Shown: positions 1 through 8,878 of the stretch, one piece after another
How positions within the stretch are numbered: position 1 is the stretch's first letter
Layout of the letters: each line of letters starts with the position of its first letter
NCBI RefSeq assembly: GCF_001906925.1
Contig: NZ_MRWQ01000001.1
Coordinates: 434,001 to 498,000 of the forward strand
Direction: 5' to 3'
From: Domibacillus mangrovi
Lineage (GTDB): Bacteria > Bacillota > Bacilli > Bacillales > Domibacillaceae
DNA length: 64,000 nucleotides
The notes under the pieces: model-generated
What the model was told of the DNA's origin: nothing
The model's input: the letters and a program-made list of their open reading frames with translations, nothing else
Databases searched by the model: none
Position numbers and translations under genes: made by a program

Positions 1-1114
1 CGCTTTTTTTTACATCAAAGATCGTGTCAACAGCCTGATTCGTCAGTTCAGTGGACATATGAACAAGACTGGTAATTTGCTCGACCGACTGTTTAGACTG
101 CTCAGCCAATTTTCGGACTTCTTGGGCGACTACTGCGAATCCATTTCCATGTTCACCCGCCCGCGCCGCCTCAATCGATGCGTTCAGCGCCAATAAGTTT
201 GTTTGTTCGGCGATCTGTTTCACCATGATGATAATGTTTATAATTTGATCGGAGGATGATTTAAGCTGCCCTATAATTTCCCCCATCTGTTCTGTCCCGC
301 CCGTAATAAACTTCATTTGTGATTTCAATTGTTTAACCATTTCATTTCCTTCGGTAGCATCCGATTGGATTCGTCTTACACTTTCTACATTTAAATGGAT
401 GCTCTCACGCACCCTGCCGGCATGTACGTCCACTTGTTTGACGGATGTATTCGTTTCTACTGTCAGGTTGGCTAAATCTTCGCTAATTGAAGAGATTTTA
501 CTTTTCAGCTCGGTTTTCACAATGTCATATTGCGATTCACGCAATTTGATATTTTCTCTTTCATATTCTTCCAAAACAATTTGCATTTCAAAGTTGATCA
601 GCTTTGAAACGGTTAACATCGCCTTTTCCTGCATGTCGTTTACAGACAGTTCTCTATTGATCAATCGGATAATGGCTTCTTGCACTTGTTGGAACGTACC
701 CATGTACCACTTAGGTTCTAAACCAATCTTAAAATGCATCTGTGCCACTTTCATCCGCTTTTGGATCGATGCCTCGTCAATCTCTCCATCGAACATCTCT
801 ATAATATATGTGCGCAACATTTGCTTTAATCGCTCTATCGTGCTGCGCTCCTCGATTATTTGGCGCAACGATGGAACCGCTAACACTTTGTCATAAAAGA
901 CAGATACAATTTCATCGATCTGTTCTCTTACAAGCGGCTGAAATGATTTTACAAGTGCTAAATCTTGTGCCGTTAATTCGATCAAATCCATCTGCTTTTT
1001 TAATTCCGGATACGTATGCAAATCAATTGTCGGCATTGGTTTCAGCAGTTGTCCTTGTCCCAAAACGGACTGCTTCTCTTTCCTATTACTCTTCCATTTA
1101 AAAAGTCTATCCAA
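1..1114 (-). CDS. hemAT: HemAT-type haem-based aerotactic transducer (3' end outside window)
   Basis: This is a soluble chemoreceptor that senses oxygen through a globin haem and signals to CheA/CheW. The visible 371 residues have a globin-coupled sensor domain (about 30-185) and then a coiled MCP signalling domain ending near the hairpin tip, with the conserved run [20 protein letters not shown]. In the sensor domain the motif QMHFKIG places the proximal haem histidine at H127, and VFYDK gives the distal-side tyrosine Y74; both align with B. subtilis HemAT. No transmembrane segment is seen. The likely start is TTG at 1114, because AGGAGGG lies about 8 nt upstream, while the ATG nearer the ribosome site hits a stop after four codons. 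The C-terminus (about 60 residues) runs off the left edge. It is divergent from the EAL gene across a palindromic operator. Confidence 0.9.
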   Translation of the reverse strand, partial: MDRLFKWKSNRKEKQSVLGQGQLLKPMPTIDLHTYPELKKQMDLIELTAQDLALVKSFQPLVREQIDEIVSVFYDKVLAVPSLRQIIEERSTIERLKQMLRTYIIEMFDGEIDEASIQKRMKVAQMHFKIGLEPKWYMGTFQQVQEAIIRLINRELSVNDMQEKAMLTVSKLINFEMQIVLEEYERENIKLRESQYDIVKTELKSKISSISEDLANLTVETNTSVKQVDVHAGRVRESIHLNVESVRRIQSDATEGNEMVKQLKSQMKFITGGTEQMGEIIGQLKSSSDQIINIIIMVKQIAEQTNLLALNASIEAARAGEHGNGFAVVAQEVRKLAEQSKQSVEQITSLVHMSTELTNQAVDTIFDVKKS

Positions 1115-1206
1115 CGTTCATCCCTCCTGCTCATTATAATTATGATCCTAGAAATGATTCTTTCTTATCTCTTATTAATAACAGTAAACTATATTTATGT
1201 CAAATG

Positions 1207-1240
1207 TTTGTATAATGTATGAATAAAAAGATTATACAAA
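1207..1240. promoter_or_regulatory. Inverted-repeat operator between hemAT and the EAL gene
   Basis: Two perfectly inverted 10-bp arms, TTTGTATAAT (1207-1216) and ATTATACAAA (1231-1240), are separated by 14 bp. Each arm contains a TATAAT hexamer facing one of the two divergent genes, so the arms may overlap both -10 elements. A second copy with the same 14-bp spacing sits in front of the MerR/cobalamin regulator gene at 2846-2877. The assignment as that regulator's operator is inference. Confidence 0.5.
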
Positions 1241-1293
1241 TCAACCATTTTGCTATATGATAAAAAAAACAAAAATAGTTTGGAGGAACGTAC

Positions 1294-2277
1294 ATGTACC
1301 AATGTAAAGCATGTGATCCGTCAGCACTTTACTATCAAATCCGCTTTTCCGGGCAAGAAAATTTGCATCACATCCCGCAAATACGCACCTATCTCGAAAA
1401 GAACAAACTGCTGATTAACGGCAGTAATAATGGATTAGTTGTAAAAGAAGCTGCTGTTGCTGGATTGTTTGATTATTTCTCTGACAATATGAATTTAAAG
1501 GACATTTCATTTCGAATTGATGAGCGTGATTGGAGACCAATCCAAGAGGTCGTAGAATTGCTTGAATTCCAATGGATTGATACGGTCATCCTTGAACAGT
1601 TGGTGACATGTCATATCCAACCGATCGTGGATACGAACGAGCAAGTTTACGCGTATGAAATGTTATCTCGCTTTGAAGATCATTCAGGTCAAGCCGTGGC
1701 TCCCTATCATGTTTTCTCGGCAGCTAAAAACCGCAACCGGATGTATGCTTTAGACCGTGTTTGCCGGATGACGGCTGTTCGAAGTGCCGCAATGGTCGAT
1801 AAGAAAGTATTTATTAACTTTATTCCAACTTCTATTTACTCACCGGAACATTGTTTGAAATCGACCGCTCAGCTCGCTGGCCAACTCGGGATCGAACCTT
1901 CCCGATTTGTATTTGAAGTAGTGGAGACAGAAAGAGTGAGCGATCTGGAGCATTTAAAAAGAATATTAATGTATTACAGGGAGAAAGGATTTCATTATGC
2001 ATTAGATGATGTCGGTGAAGGGTTCAGCACAGTTGAAGTGTTGGAACAATTGGCTCCACATTACATGAAGCTGGACATGCAGTTCGTGCAAGGCATTTCT
2101 TCAGATCCAGTTAAGCAGATGACTGCTAGAAAGATATGGAATTCAGCCATACAGGTTGGCGCCATTCCTCTTGCAGAAGGAATTGAAGACAGGGACGATT
2201 TTGTATGGTTAAAAAAATGTGGGTATAAGCTCTTTCAAGGTTATTTATTCGGAAAACCGGCTCCCATCCGCGCATAG
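1294..2277 (+). CDS. EAL-domain cyclic-di-GMP phosphodiesterase
   Basis: A 327-residue protein with an EAL domain at about 100-325 that is predicted to hydrolyse cyclic di-GMP to pGpG. The signature is EML (E122) instead of EAL, a tolerated variant. The other expected metal and catalytic positions look intact: N175 in INF, E208 in FEVVE, the DD pair 238-239, K259 in MKLD, E295 in EGIE and Q315 in FQGYLFGKP, so an active enzyme is likely. The first 100 residues are not a recognised sensory domain and start with a CxxC pair (MYQCKAC), a possible metal or redox site. No membrane segment is seen. TTTGGAGG about 10 nt upstream supports the ATG. It lies next to the oxygen sensor, which suggests coordinated control of motility and c-di-GMP. 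Confidence 0.85.
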   Translation: MYQCKACDPSALYYQIRFSGQENLHHIPQIRTYLEKNKLLINGSNNGLVVKEAAVAGLFDYFSDNMNLKDISFRIDERDWRPIQEVVELLEFQWIDTVILEQLVTCHIQPIVDTNEQVYAYEMLSRFEDHSGQAVAPYHVFSAAKNRNRMYALDRVCRMTAVRSAAMVDKKVFINFIPTSIYSPEHCLKSTAQLAGQLGIEPSRFVFEVVETERVSDLEHLKRILMYYREKGFHYALDDVGEGFSTVEVLEQLAPHYMKLDMQFVQGISSDPVKQMTARKIWNSAIQVGAIPLAEGIEDRDDFVWLKKCGYKLFQGYLFGKPAPIRA

Positions 2278-2305
2278 CAAAGGAGCCAGTTTGAACGTCT
2301 CCCAC

Positions 2306-2767
2306 TCATTTTCTATTCAAATGTCGTGTTTTCCACCTTGCTACTAAAAAGCCTAACGTATATCCGTACACAACGTGACCTGCTAACCAATAAGAAAAAG
2401 CGGGCATACTTGTGATGGAAGGTGTCCTGTCAGATAAAGCTGTCGTCGGAAAAAGAATGAGACCGATTATTATACAAACAGACACGCACAATGAAATTAT
2501 TCTTTTATGGGAGGTTATGTTCATGTAACTTATTGCGAAGTACAGACACACACTTAATCCGATAGAAATGATGAGATGGAACGCGACTTCAACAAATTCA
2601 GAAAAAGTATATCGCTTGAGAATAGGGATATAATCGACATTCAATAAAAGTGTATATACTTTATAATGAGTTGTTTGCTCCACCATTTTTAAGAATACAG
2701 CTAAAATCATACCTGCGATCAATCCAGATAGACTAGCTTTTCGTATTAGTCGCTCGTTCAACATCAT
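2306..2767 (-). CDS. Hypothetical four-helix integral membrane protein
   Basis: I do not recognise this 153-residue protein. Four hydrophobic segments are visible at roughly 13-30, 58-80, 88-108 and 125-145, with short charged ends (KTRHLNRK at the C-terminus), so a small polytopic membrane protein is expected. AGGGAAGGG precedes two tandem ATG codons, either of which could start translation. It is convergent with the EAL gene and divergent from the MerR regulator, sharing an intergenic region of about 190 bp with it, so it may be a regulatory target, but no palindrome faces it directly. No catalytic motif is apparent. Confidence 0.6.
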   Translation of the reverse strand: MMLNERLIRKASLSGLIAGMILAVFLKMVEQTTHYKVYTLLLNVDYIPILKRYTFSEFVEVAFHLIISIGLSVCLYFAISYMNITSHKRIISLCVSVCIIIGLILFPTTALSDRTPSITSMPAFSYWLAGHVVYGYTLGFLVARWKTRHLNRK

Positions 2768-2845
2768 TAACCCTTCCCTTCTTTCCTATTTCGTATTGAA
2801 TTATTTCTTTTATTTATATCATAGTTTCGCTTAAACGTTATAGTA

Positions 2846-2877
2846 TTGTATAATGTTATTTCGTTAACAATGTACAA
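2846..2877. promoter_or_regulatory. Inverted-repeat operator upstream of the MerR/cobalamin regulator
   Basis: TTGTATAAT (2846-2854) is followed after exactly 14 bp by AATGTACAA (2869-2877), which matches the inverse of the first arm at 7 of 9 positions. The first arm and the spacing are identical to the operator at 1207-1240. The TATAAT inside the first arm may be the -10 box of the downstream gene, so bound protein would repress. Autoregulation is inferred. Confidence 0.5.
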
Positions 2878-2957
2878 CATTTGTCTATTTGCTCTGCTTA
2901 AGCTTATACGAAACAAGGTTTGTACTATCGGAGTCAATGATGGAAAGGATGAAAATC

Positions 2958-3860
2958 ATGAATCAATCTCGTGCAAGCGGGCCTTATTATATACAACAAG
3001 TTGCAGATGTGACAGGGCTTTCAAAACAAGTCATCCGCAAATGGGAAGAGAGGTATGAACTTGTACAACCGGAGAGATTAGCAAATGGTTATAGAGTTTA
3101 TAGTGAAAAAGATGTAAACATCCTTTTGAAAGTCAAAACACTTTCCGAGAAGGGATACTCAATTAGACAAGCCGTTGTGATCGTTAAAGAGGATAACGAA
3201 ACGATAGATCTCTCGATTGATCAAGAATCGATCCTACATTATGAAGAGCTGAATGACTATGTCTTTCAACTTCTCGAAAAAGGTACTCACTGTGACGAAT
3301 TAGAATTACACCTCGTGTTACAACAAGCCTATCATCATTTAGGATTAGCTATGTTTTTAACATCTGTCGTCATTCCTTTTTTAAAAGAAGTCGGAAATAG
3401 ATGGGGAAAAGGCGAGTGGGATGAATATCAAGAGTCTATCTCAAGTCTTGTCGTACGGGACTTTTTAGTGCAAATCCGTCGAAACTATCAATGCAGGGAT
3501 GATGCTTCTTTAATTTTAGGCGCATGTCTTCCATATGAGCGTCATGAAATACCTTTGCATATCATTTTGCTGCAATTTATGTTAAAAGGATGGAAAACGA
3601 TATTGATCGGAGCTTCTCCTGCTCCCGGCTCTATCGAATCGCTCGTGCGAAAACTCAAACCTACTAAAGTCCTGCTCTCTGCCACAACGACGATCCCTTT
3701 TGAAAAGGATCCCAATCTTTTAAAAAGCCTTGATGAATTCGCTTCCAAAAATAAGGAAATAGATTTCTATCTTGGCGGCAGCGGCTCCATACAATACACT
3801 GTAGGTATGACTTTACGTGCAATCCATGTGACCGACTCAATCGAAGATATTATCAATTAA
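2958..3860 (+). CDS. MerR-family regulator with cobalamin-binding domain (CarH/LitR-like)
   Basis: A 300-residue transcription factor with three parts: an N-terminal MerR winged helix (about 8-78, with the run IQQVADVTGLSKQVIRKWEE), a helical B12 cap domain (about 95-175) and a Rossmann-like B12-binding domain (about 183-298). In CarH-type photoreceptors the cap carries W-x9-E-H; here it reads W149-x9-E159-S160, so the upper axial histidine is replaced by serine. The lower ligand motif E-x-H-x-x-G appears as ERHEIP, keeping H196 but losing the glycine. It may bind cobalamin without CarH-like light chemistry, or respond to another state of the cofactor. Several in-frame ATGs lie upstream; 2958 is chosen because GGAAAGG sits at usable distance. 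Confidence 0.82.
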   Translation: MNQSRASGPYYIQQVADVTGLSKQVIRKWEERYELVQPERLANGYRVYSEKDVNILLKVKTLSEKGYSIRQAVVIVKEDNETIDLSIDQESILHYEELNDYVFQLLEKGTHCDELELHLVLQQAYHHLGLAMFLTSVVIPFLKEVGNRWGKGEWDEYQESISSLVVRDFLVQIRRNYQCRDDASLILGACLPYERHEIPLHIILLQFMLKGWKTILIGASPAPGSIESLVRKLKPTKVLLSATTTIPFEKDPNLLKSLDEFASKNKEIDFYLGGSGSIQYTVGMTLRAIHVTDSIEDIIN

Positions 3861-3939
3861 GACTTTGCTTCTAGTTTATTGGCAGCCTGTGGATTGTTCT
3901 CTTTTTTCCTATGCGATATGTAAAATCTAAATCAAAAAC

Positions 3940-3975
3940 GAAATGACCTCGGCCACAAGACGCCGAGGTCATTTC
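3940..3975 (-). terminator. Terminator of the hem operon (bidirectional hairpin)
   Basis: A 14-bp perfect stem, GAAATGACCTCGGC against its complement, with an 8-nt loop, followed on the minus strand by GTTTTTG. It separates the hem operon from the convergent MerR gene. Confidence 0.9.
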
Positions 3976-4012
3976 ATTACATCTACGTTATAGAAACAAC
4001 TCTTCTAATAAA

Positions 4013-5302
4013 TTATTTTTTCAACCGGCTGAATGCTTTTTCAGCGGCTGCAATTGTTTTTTCAATGTCTTCATCTGAATGAGCTGTTGATAAAAATAGT
4101 CCTTCAAATTGAGACGGCGGCAGGAAAACACCTTCCAGTGCCATTTCACGGTAATAATCCGCAAATAAAGCGAGGTCAGAGTTTTTTGCATCGTCGTAGT
4201 TTCGAACAGGTCCCTCATGGAAGAAAAAGCCGATCATCGAGCCAGCACGGTTGAATGTAATTGGAATGCCTTGTTTTCGCGCTGCTTCTGTCAATCCTTT
4301 TTCAAGCAAGTCTGCTTTACGCGCAAATTCATCGTACGATTCCGGCGTGAGCTGGCGAAGTGTTTCAATCCCCGCTGTCATCGCCATCGGATTACCGGAT
4401 AATGTACCCGCTTGATAAATCGGGCCGGCTGGAGCGATTTGATTCATGATTTCTGCTTTCCCTCCGTACGCTCCAACAGGCAGACCGCCGCCGATCACTT
4501 TGCCGAGACATGTAAGATCCGGCGTAACGTCAAAATGACCTTGTGCGCAGTTGTAGCCGACACGGAAACCAGTCATTACTTCATCGAAAATGAGTAATGC
4601 GCCATATTGTTCTGTGACGTCACGCAGCCCTTCAAGGAAACCAGGCTGAGGCGGAACGACACCCATGTTACCAGCAACCGGTTCAACGATGATACAAGCG
4701 ATATCATTTCCAAATTGTTCAAACGCGTAACGAACGCTTTCTAAATCGTTGTAAGGTACTGTAATCGTATTTTTCGCCACACTGTCTGGAACACCCGGGC
4801 TGTCGGGCAAACCGAGTGTTGCTACGCCAGATCCCGCTTTGATTAACAGCGAATCGCCGTGTCCGTGATAGCATCCTTCAAATTTCAAAATTTTGTTTCT
4901 TCCTGTGTAGCCGCGTGCAAGGCGAAGGGCACTCATGGTTGCCTCTGTACCGCTTGAAACCATACGGACCACTTCAATGGATGGAACACGTTCAATGACA
5001 AGTTCAGCCATTTCATTTTCAAGTAACGTCGATGCCCCAAAACTTGTACCCGTTTCTGCTGTTTTTTTCAACGCTTCCACTACATGTTCGTCCGTATGGC
5101 CAAGAATCAGAGGCCCCCATGATAATACGTAGTCAATATACTCATTGCCATCAATATCATAAATACGTGAGCCTTTGCCGCGCTCCATAAAGATTGGATC
5201 TATGTTAACTGATTTAAACGCACGAACTGGACTGTTTACACCGCCCGGCATCATGTTGACGGCTTTTTCAAACGCTGCTTTCGATTTTTCAAATGAACGC
5301 AT
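4013..5302 (-). CDS. hemL: Glutamate-1-semialdehyde 2,1-aminomutase
   Basis: A PLP enzyme that converts glutamate-1-semialdehyde to 5-aminolevulinate, the second committed step of the C5 haem pathway. At 429 residues it has family length. The PLP lysine is K268 in [13 protein letters not shown], and the substrate-entry motif [13 protein letters not shown] is present near the N-terminus. The start is taken at ATG 5302 (MRSFEKSK), with GGGGAG 7 nt upstream, rather than a TTG six codons earlier that lacks a ribosome site. It is the last gene of the hem operon, just after hemB and before a strong terminator. A second, unlinked aminomutase paralogue is common in Bacillus but is not in this window. 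Confidence 0.97.
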   Translation of the reverse strand: MRSFEKSKAAFEKAVNMMPGGVNSPVRAFKSVNIDPIFMERGKGSRIYDIDGNEYIDYVLSWGPLILGHTDEHVVEALKKTAETGTSFGASTLLENEMAELVIERVPSIEVVRMVSSGTEATMSALRLARGYTGRNKILKFEGCYHGHGDSLLIKAGSGVATLGLPDSPGVPDSVAKNTITVPYNDLESVRYAFEQFGNDIACIIVEPVAGNMGVVPPQPGFLEGLRDVTEQYGALLIFDEVMTGFRVGYNCAQGHFDVTPDLTCLGKVIGGGLPVGAYGGKAEIMNQIAPAGPIYQAGTLSGNPMAMTAGIETLRQLTPESYDEFARKADLLEKGLTEAARKQGIPITFNRAGSMIGFFFHEGPVRNYDDAKNSDLALFADYYREMALEGVFLPPSQFEGLFLSTAHSDEDIEKTIAAAEKAFSRLKK

Positions 5303-5320
5303 ATATGTCTCCCCTTCCAA

Positions 5321-6298
5321 TTATTGTTCGCTAAGCCAGCGCGCTGCATCTTTTGCATGATACGTCATGATTAAGTCAGCACCTGCCCGCTTCATACTCG
5401 TTAATTTTTCCAGTACAATCGCTTTTTCATCCACCCATCCATTCAATGCGGCAGCTTTCACCATGGCGTATTCGCCGCTTACGTTGTATGCCACAACCGG
5501 TGCGTCAAATTCATTGCGTACGTCACGAATAATATCAAGATAAGAGAGAGCCGGCTTAACAATTAAGAAGTCCGCTCCCTGCTCTATATCAGCCGCTGCT
5601 TCACGCATCGCTTCACGGCGATTTGCCGGGTCCATTTGATACGTTTTCCGATCGCCAAACTGCGGCGTAGAATCGGCTGCTTCACGGAACGGTCCATAAA
5701 ACGCAGATGAATATTTAACAGCATAAGACATGATTGGAATGTGCGCATAGCCCGCTGCATCAAGTCCTTGGCGGATCGCCGTCACGAAGCCATCCATCAT
5801 GTTCGAAGGCGCGATAATATCTGCACCCGCTTCCGCCTGGCTTACCGCCGTTTTCACAAGCAAATCAAGCGACGGATCATTTAACACGTTACCGCTTTCG
5901 ACAATGCCGCAATGGCCATGATCTGTATATTCACAAAGGCACGTATCCGCGATGACAAGCAAATCTGGATACTGTTCTTTAATATAACGCGTCGCCTGTT
6001 GGACGATCCCATGATTGTGATAAGCACCTGTCCCAACATCGTCTTTCTCAATCGGTAAACCGAATAAAATGACCGATTTAATGCCTAAGTTGACGATTTC
6101 ATCGAATTCTGCTTTCAAGTTATCAATGGAAAGCTGGAACACACCTGGCATAGAAGATACTTCATTCCGGACACTTTCTCCTTCTGCAACAAATAACGGA
6201 TAAATAAAATCATTTACACTTAACACTGTTTCCCGTACTAGTGCACGCATATTGGCGCTTTGGCGCAAGCGCCGGTGTCTTGCAAATTCATTTGTCAT
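5321..6298 (-). CDS. hemB: Delta-aminolevulinic acid dehydratase (porphobilinogen synthase)
   Basis: It condenses two 5-aminolevulinate molecules into porphobilinogen in the cytoplasm. The protein has 325 residues. The two active-site lysines are K195 ([13 protein letters not shown]) and the Schiff-base K248 (LIVKPA). The segment [13 protein letters not shown] supplies C120, C122 and C130, the zinc cluster of the metal-dependent class. ATG 6298 is preferred over a GTG three codons upstream because GAGGAG is 8 nt away from the ATG and overlaps the GTG. The end of hemD lies about 5 nt upstream, so the genes are probably translationally coupled. Confidence 0.97.
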   Translation of the reverse strand: MTNEFARHRRLRQSANMRALVRETVLSVNDFIYPLFVAEGESVRNEVSSMPGVFQLSIDNLKAEFDEIVNLGIKSVILFGLPIEKDDVGTGAYHNHGIVQQATRYIKEQYPDLLVIADTCLCEYTDHGHCGIVESGNVLNDPSLDLLVKTAVSQAEAGADIIAPSNMMDGFVTAIRQGLDAAGYAHIPIMSYAVKYSSAFYGPFREAADSTPQFGDRKTYQMDPANRREAMREAAADIEQGADFLIVKPALSYLDIIRDVRNEFDAPVVAYNVSGEYAMVKAAALNGWVDEKAIVLEKLTSMKRAGADLIMTYHAKDAARWLSEQ

Positions 6299-6303
6299 TG
6301 TTT

Positions 6304-7077
6304 TCACTCCTCGTAATAATAGATCATGTCAGAAACAAGTGAAGCCGTTGTATACTCCTCCGGACAGATCGAAATTTTCATTCCATATTTCTCAGCTTCT
6401 TTTTTTGTTACCGGTCCAATACAGGCAAAGTCAGCCTCTGGAATTGGCTCTTCTGCTTCGTTTAACGTGTGAATAAAGTGACGGACAGCAGACGGACTCG
6501 TAAAGGTATACATATCAATTTGTTCATGCTGGATAAGATGAAGCAATGATGCTTTTTCTTTTTCCGGAAAATACGTTTCGTACACAATCCAGTCATCTGC
6601 TGCCGCTCCTGTTTTGCGAATTGTCTCACTAATTACGTCACGGGCAAGATTTCCTTTCGGAATAAGCGCATTTTTGGGCGCAAACCGGCCTGTTTCTATG
6701 TCTTCTGCTAGATCATCTGCGGAAAACCGCTTTGGAATATAGGACACCGTTATACCGTACCGCTCAAGTGATTCAGCCGTTTTTGTTCCAATCGCCGCAA
6801 ATTTAGCCGGTATGGATTTTATATCCACGCCTGTCTTTTCCACTTTCTTCATAAAAAAATCAACACCATTTTTACTCGTGATGATGATCCAGTCATATGT
6901 AAATAGCTGATTTAATACAACTTCGTCCCGAACGTTTTCATACATTCTAAACGCGATCAGCGGCACCGCGTATGCTGTGCCGCCCGCTTTTTCTATTTTA
7001 TCAATAAACGATGCCGCCTGTCCCGCAGGACGCGTTACAGCAATTCGTTTTCCTGATAACGGATGATCCATATTCAC
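6304..7077 (-). CDS. hemD: Uroporphyrinogen-III synthase
   Basis: It closes hydroxymethylbilane with inversion of ring D to give uroporphyrinogen III. The 257-residue sequence has the two-lobed HemD fold, with the weakly conserved stretches typical of the family: [10 protein letters not shown] (about 88), [10 protein letters not shown] (about 112) and [12 protein letters not shown] (about 191). The family is poorly conserved, so position in the operon adds much to the call. The start may be the GTG that overlaps the hemC stop (GTGA) or the ATG two codons on; no strong ribosome site distinguishes them, which suggests coupling to hemC. Confidence 0.93.
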   Translation of the reverse strand: MNMDHPLSGKRIAVTRPAGQAASFIDKIEKAGGTAYAVPLIAFRMYENVRDEVVLNQLFTYDWIIITSKNGVDFFMKKVEKTGVDIKSIPAKFAAIGTKTAESLERYGITVSYIPKRFSADDLAEDIETGRFAPKNALIPKGNLARDVISETIRKTGAAADDWIVYETYFPEKEKASLLHLIQHEQIDMYTFTSPSAVRHFIHTLNEAEEPIPEADFACIGPVTKKEAEKYGMKISICPEEYTTASLVSDMIYYYEE

Positions 7078-8000
7078 TCTGATTCTGCTCTCGCTGCTTC
7101 AATTAAGTCAACAGCGCCGCGTTCTTTTAATAGACGAGCCGCTTCTAAACCGACTTGCTCTGCGTCATGGCCTTCAACAGTTTCTTTTAGAATCGTCTTG
7201 CCATCTGGTGACGCAACAAGTGCTGTTAAAGAGATCGTTTTATCACCTGCTGTGGCAAATCCTGCAACCGGTACTTGGCATCCGCCATTGACAGCCGCTA
7301 AAAAAGCACGCTCTGCCGTCGTCGTTTTTTTCGTGTTTTCGCACGTATATTTTGCTAACAAGTTAAGAAGTTCCGTATCATTTTCACGGCATTCAATCGC
7401 AAGTGCGCCTTGCCCAACCGCAGGAATGGACAAGCCTTCATCCAAAAATTCTGTGACGATATCAGATGACCAGCCCATGCGTGCAAGACCGGCTGCTGCT
7501 AAAATAATCGCATCATATTCTTCATTTTCTAGCTTTTGAAGACGCGTATCAATGTTGCCGCGAATCCATTTAATTTCAATGTCAGGACGTACAGCCAACA
7601 GCTGAGCACTGCGGCGAAGGCTGCTTGTACCTATAATTGAACCGGCCGGTAAGTCGTGAAACTTTACATGCCCTTTTGAAATAAAAGCATCTCTTGGGTC
7701 CTCTCGTTCTGGTACTGCACCAATCACAAGACCTTCGGGAAGTTCAGCCGGCATATCTTTCATGCTGTGAACAGCCAAATCGATTTCATGATCAAACATT
7801 GCTTGCTCGATTTCTTTTACAAAAAGGCCTTTGCCGCCGACTTTAGATAGTGTGACATCTAAAATCCGATCGCCTTTTGTCACAATTTCTTTCACTTCAA
7901 ATTCAGTCTCAGGTGACAATGTTTTCAACTGATCGATAACTTGATTCGTCTGCGTTAACGCGAGACGGCTTCTTCTTGATCCGACAATAATTTTCCGCAT
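7074..8000 (-). CDS. hemC: Hydroxymethylbilane synthase (porphobilinogen deaminase)
   Basis: It polymerises four porphobilinogens into hydroxymethylbilane on a dipyrromethane cofactor. The protein has 308 residues. The cofactor is attached through C241 in NGGCQVPV; the substrate-binding arginines appear in [10 protein letters not shown] and IRGNIDTRL, and the catalytic aspartate in [10 protein letters not shown] 8000 has GGAGGG at good distance; the four-codon-earlier start overlaps that site. It lies between hemX and hemD in the usual Bacillus order. Confidence 0.97.
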   Translation of the reverse strand: MRKIIVGSRRSRLALTQTNQVIDQLKTLSPETEFEVKEIVTKGDRILDVTLSKVGGKGLFVKEIEQAMFDHEIDLAVHSMKDMPAELPEGLVIGAVPEREDPRDAFISKGHVKFHDLPAGSIIGTSSLRRSAQLLAVRPDIEIKWIRGNIDTRLQKLENEEYDAIILAAAGLARMGWSSDIVTEFLDEGLSIPAVGQGALAIECRENDTELLNLLAKYTCENTKKTTTAERAFLAAVNGGCQVPVAGFATAGDKTISLTALVASPDGKTILKETVEGHDAEQVGLEAARLLKERGAVDLIEAARAESE

Positions 8001-8031
8001 AATACCCTCCATCTAGACCGAAAGCCGGATG

Positions 8032-8865
8032 TCACGAATACCAGAAATGGAATGTGGACAGCCGGCTTCCGAGGAAAAAGTTAATTAAAATAATGAAAAA
8101 CGCTGCCGCATTAATAAATGCAAGCGTTCTTCCTGAGCATTCTTTTCGTACTTTTACATATAAAAAAATACTGTATATCAATAGTAAAACAAATGATGCA
8201 ATAATTTTCAAATCAAACCAACTAACATCCGGCAATTTAATTGTTTTCCATACGAGTCCAAGAATAAGACTGAGCATGAGAAGTGGTACACCTATTGCAT
8301 TTAAGACGACTGACAACTTTTGAAGCTGACCGAGATCACCAAGACGCCAGAGACGCTCATTCCATTTTTTCGTTTTTAGCAGACGATATTGAAGTAAATA
8401 TAGTGCTGAAAAAATGAATGAAAGAGAAAAAGCACCGTATGATAAAATCGCCATCGTAATATGAATAAGTAAAAGTTCCGAAACAAGCTTTTCCGCCGCC
8501 GCCTCCGATTCCACTTGTACCGGGGCAAATGTATGGATTGTCATAATTAAAAATCCGATCACATTCGTAAAAAGAACGGTAAAGTCCATTCGAAGTAACT
8601 TATTTAAAACAAGTGACATTGTTAATAATACCCATGCATAAAAATAAAGTCCCTCAAATAATGTGAGGACCGGTAGTCTTCCAGTGTTATACATGTAAAG
8701 ACATAAAAAAATTGTTTGAAGGCTCCAAACAATCGATAAAATCCAGAAGGCGATTTTATTCGCCTTCTTGTTTCGTTGTACAAAATCAAGGAAATAGAGC
8801 AATACGCTTACTGCGTATAAAATAATCATTAGTTCATGAAGCCGTGTCATTCCCTGTTCAAACAT
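8032..8865 (-). CDS. hemX: HemX, membrane regulator of glutamyl-tRNA reductase level
   Basis: An integral membrane protein of 277 residues with about eight hydrophobic segments, from the CcsA-like cytochrome-assembly superfamily, including a WxxxWxxx-type tract (KTIKLPDVSWFDLK) near a conserved loop. In B. subtilis HemX lowers the cellular amount of HemA post-transcriptionally; that role is family knowledge, and nothing here shows it directly. It sits between hemA and hemC in the operon, with about 13 nt to the hemA stop. Confidence 0.9.
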   Translation of the reverse strand: MFEQGMTRLHELMIILYAVSVLLYFLDFVQRNKKANKIAFWILSIVWSLQTIFLCLYMYNTGRLPVLTLFEGLYFYAWVLLTMSLVLNKLLRMDFTVLFTNVIGFLIMTIHTFAPVQVESEAAAEKLVSELLLIHITMAILSYGAFSLSFIFSALYLLQYRLLKTKKWNERLWRLGDLGQLQKLSVVLNAIGVPLLMLSLILGLVWKTIKLPDVSWFDLKIIASFVLLLIYSIFLYVKVRKECSGRTLAFINAAAFFIILINFFLGSRLSTFHFWYS

Positions 8866-8878
8866 TGCGTAACCTCAC

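Noticed and set aside
399-1101. Plus-strand ORFs at the left end
   Set aside because: They overlap the clear globin-coupled chemoreceptor on the minus strand and have no family features.
1294-2277. Degenerate, inactive EAL domain
   Set aside because: EML replaces EAL, but the glutamate and the other metal and catalytic residues are present.
5303-5320. Six-codon N-terminal extension of hemL from TTG
   Set aside because: No ribosome site, it abuts the hemB stop, and the family begins at MRSFEKSK.
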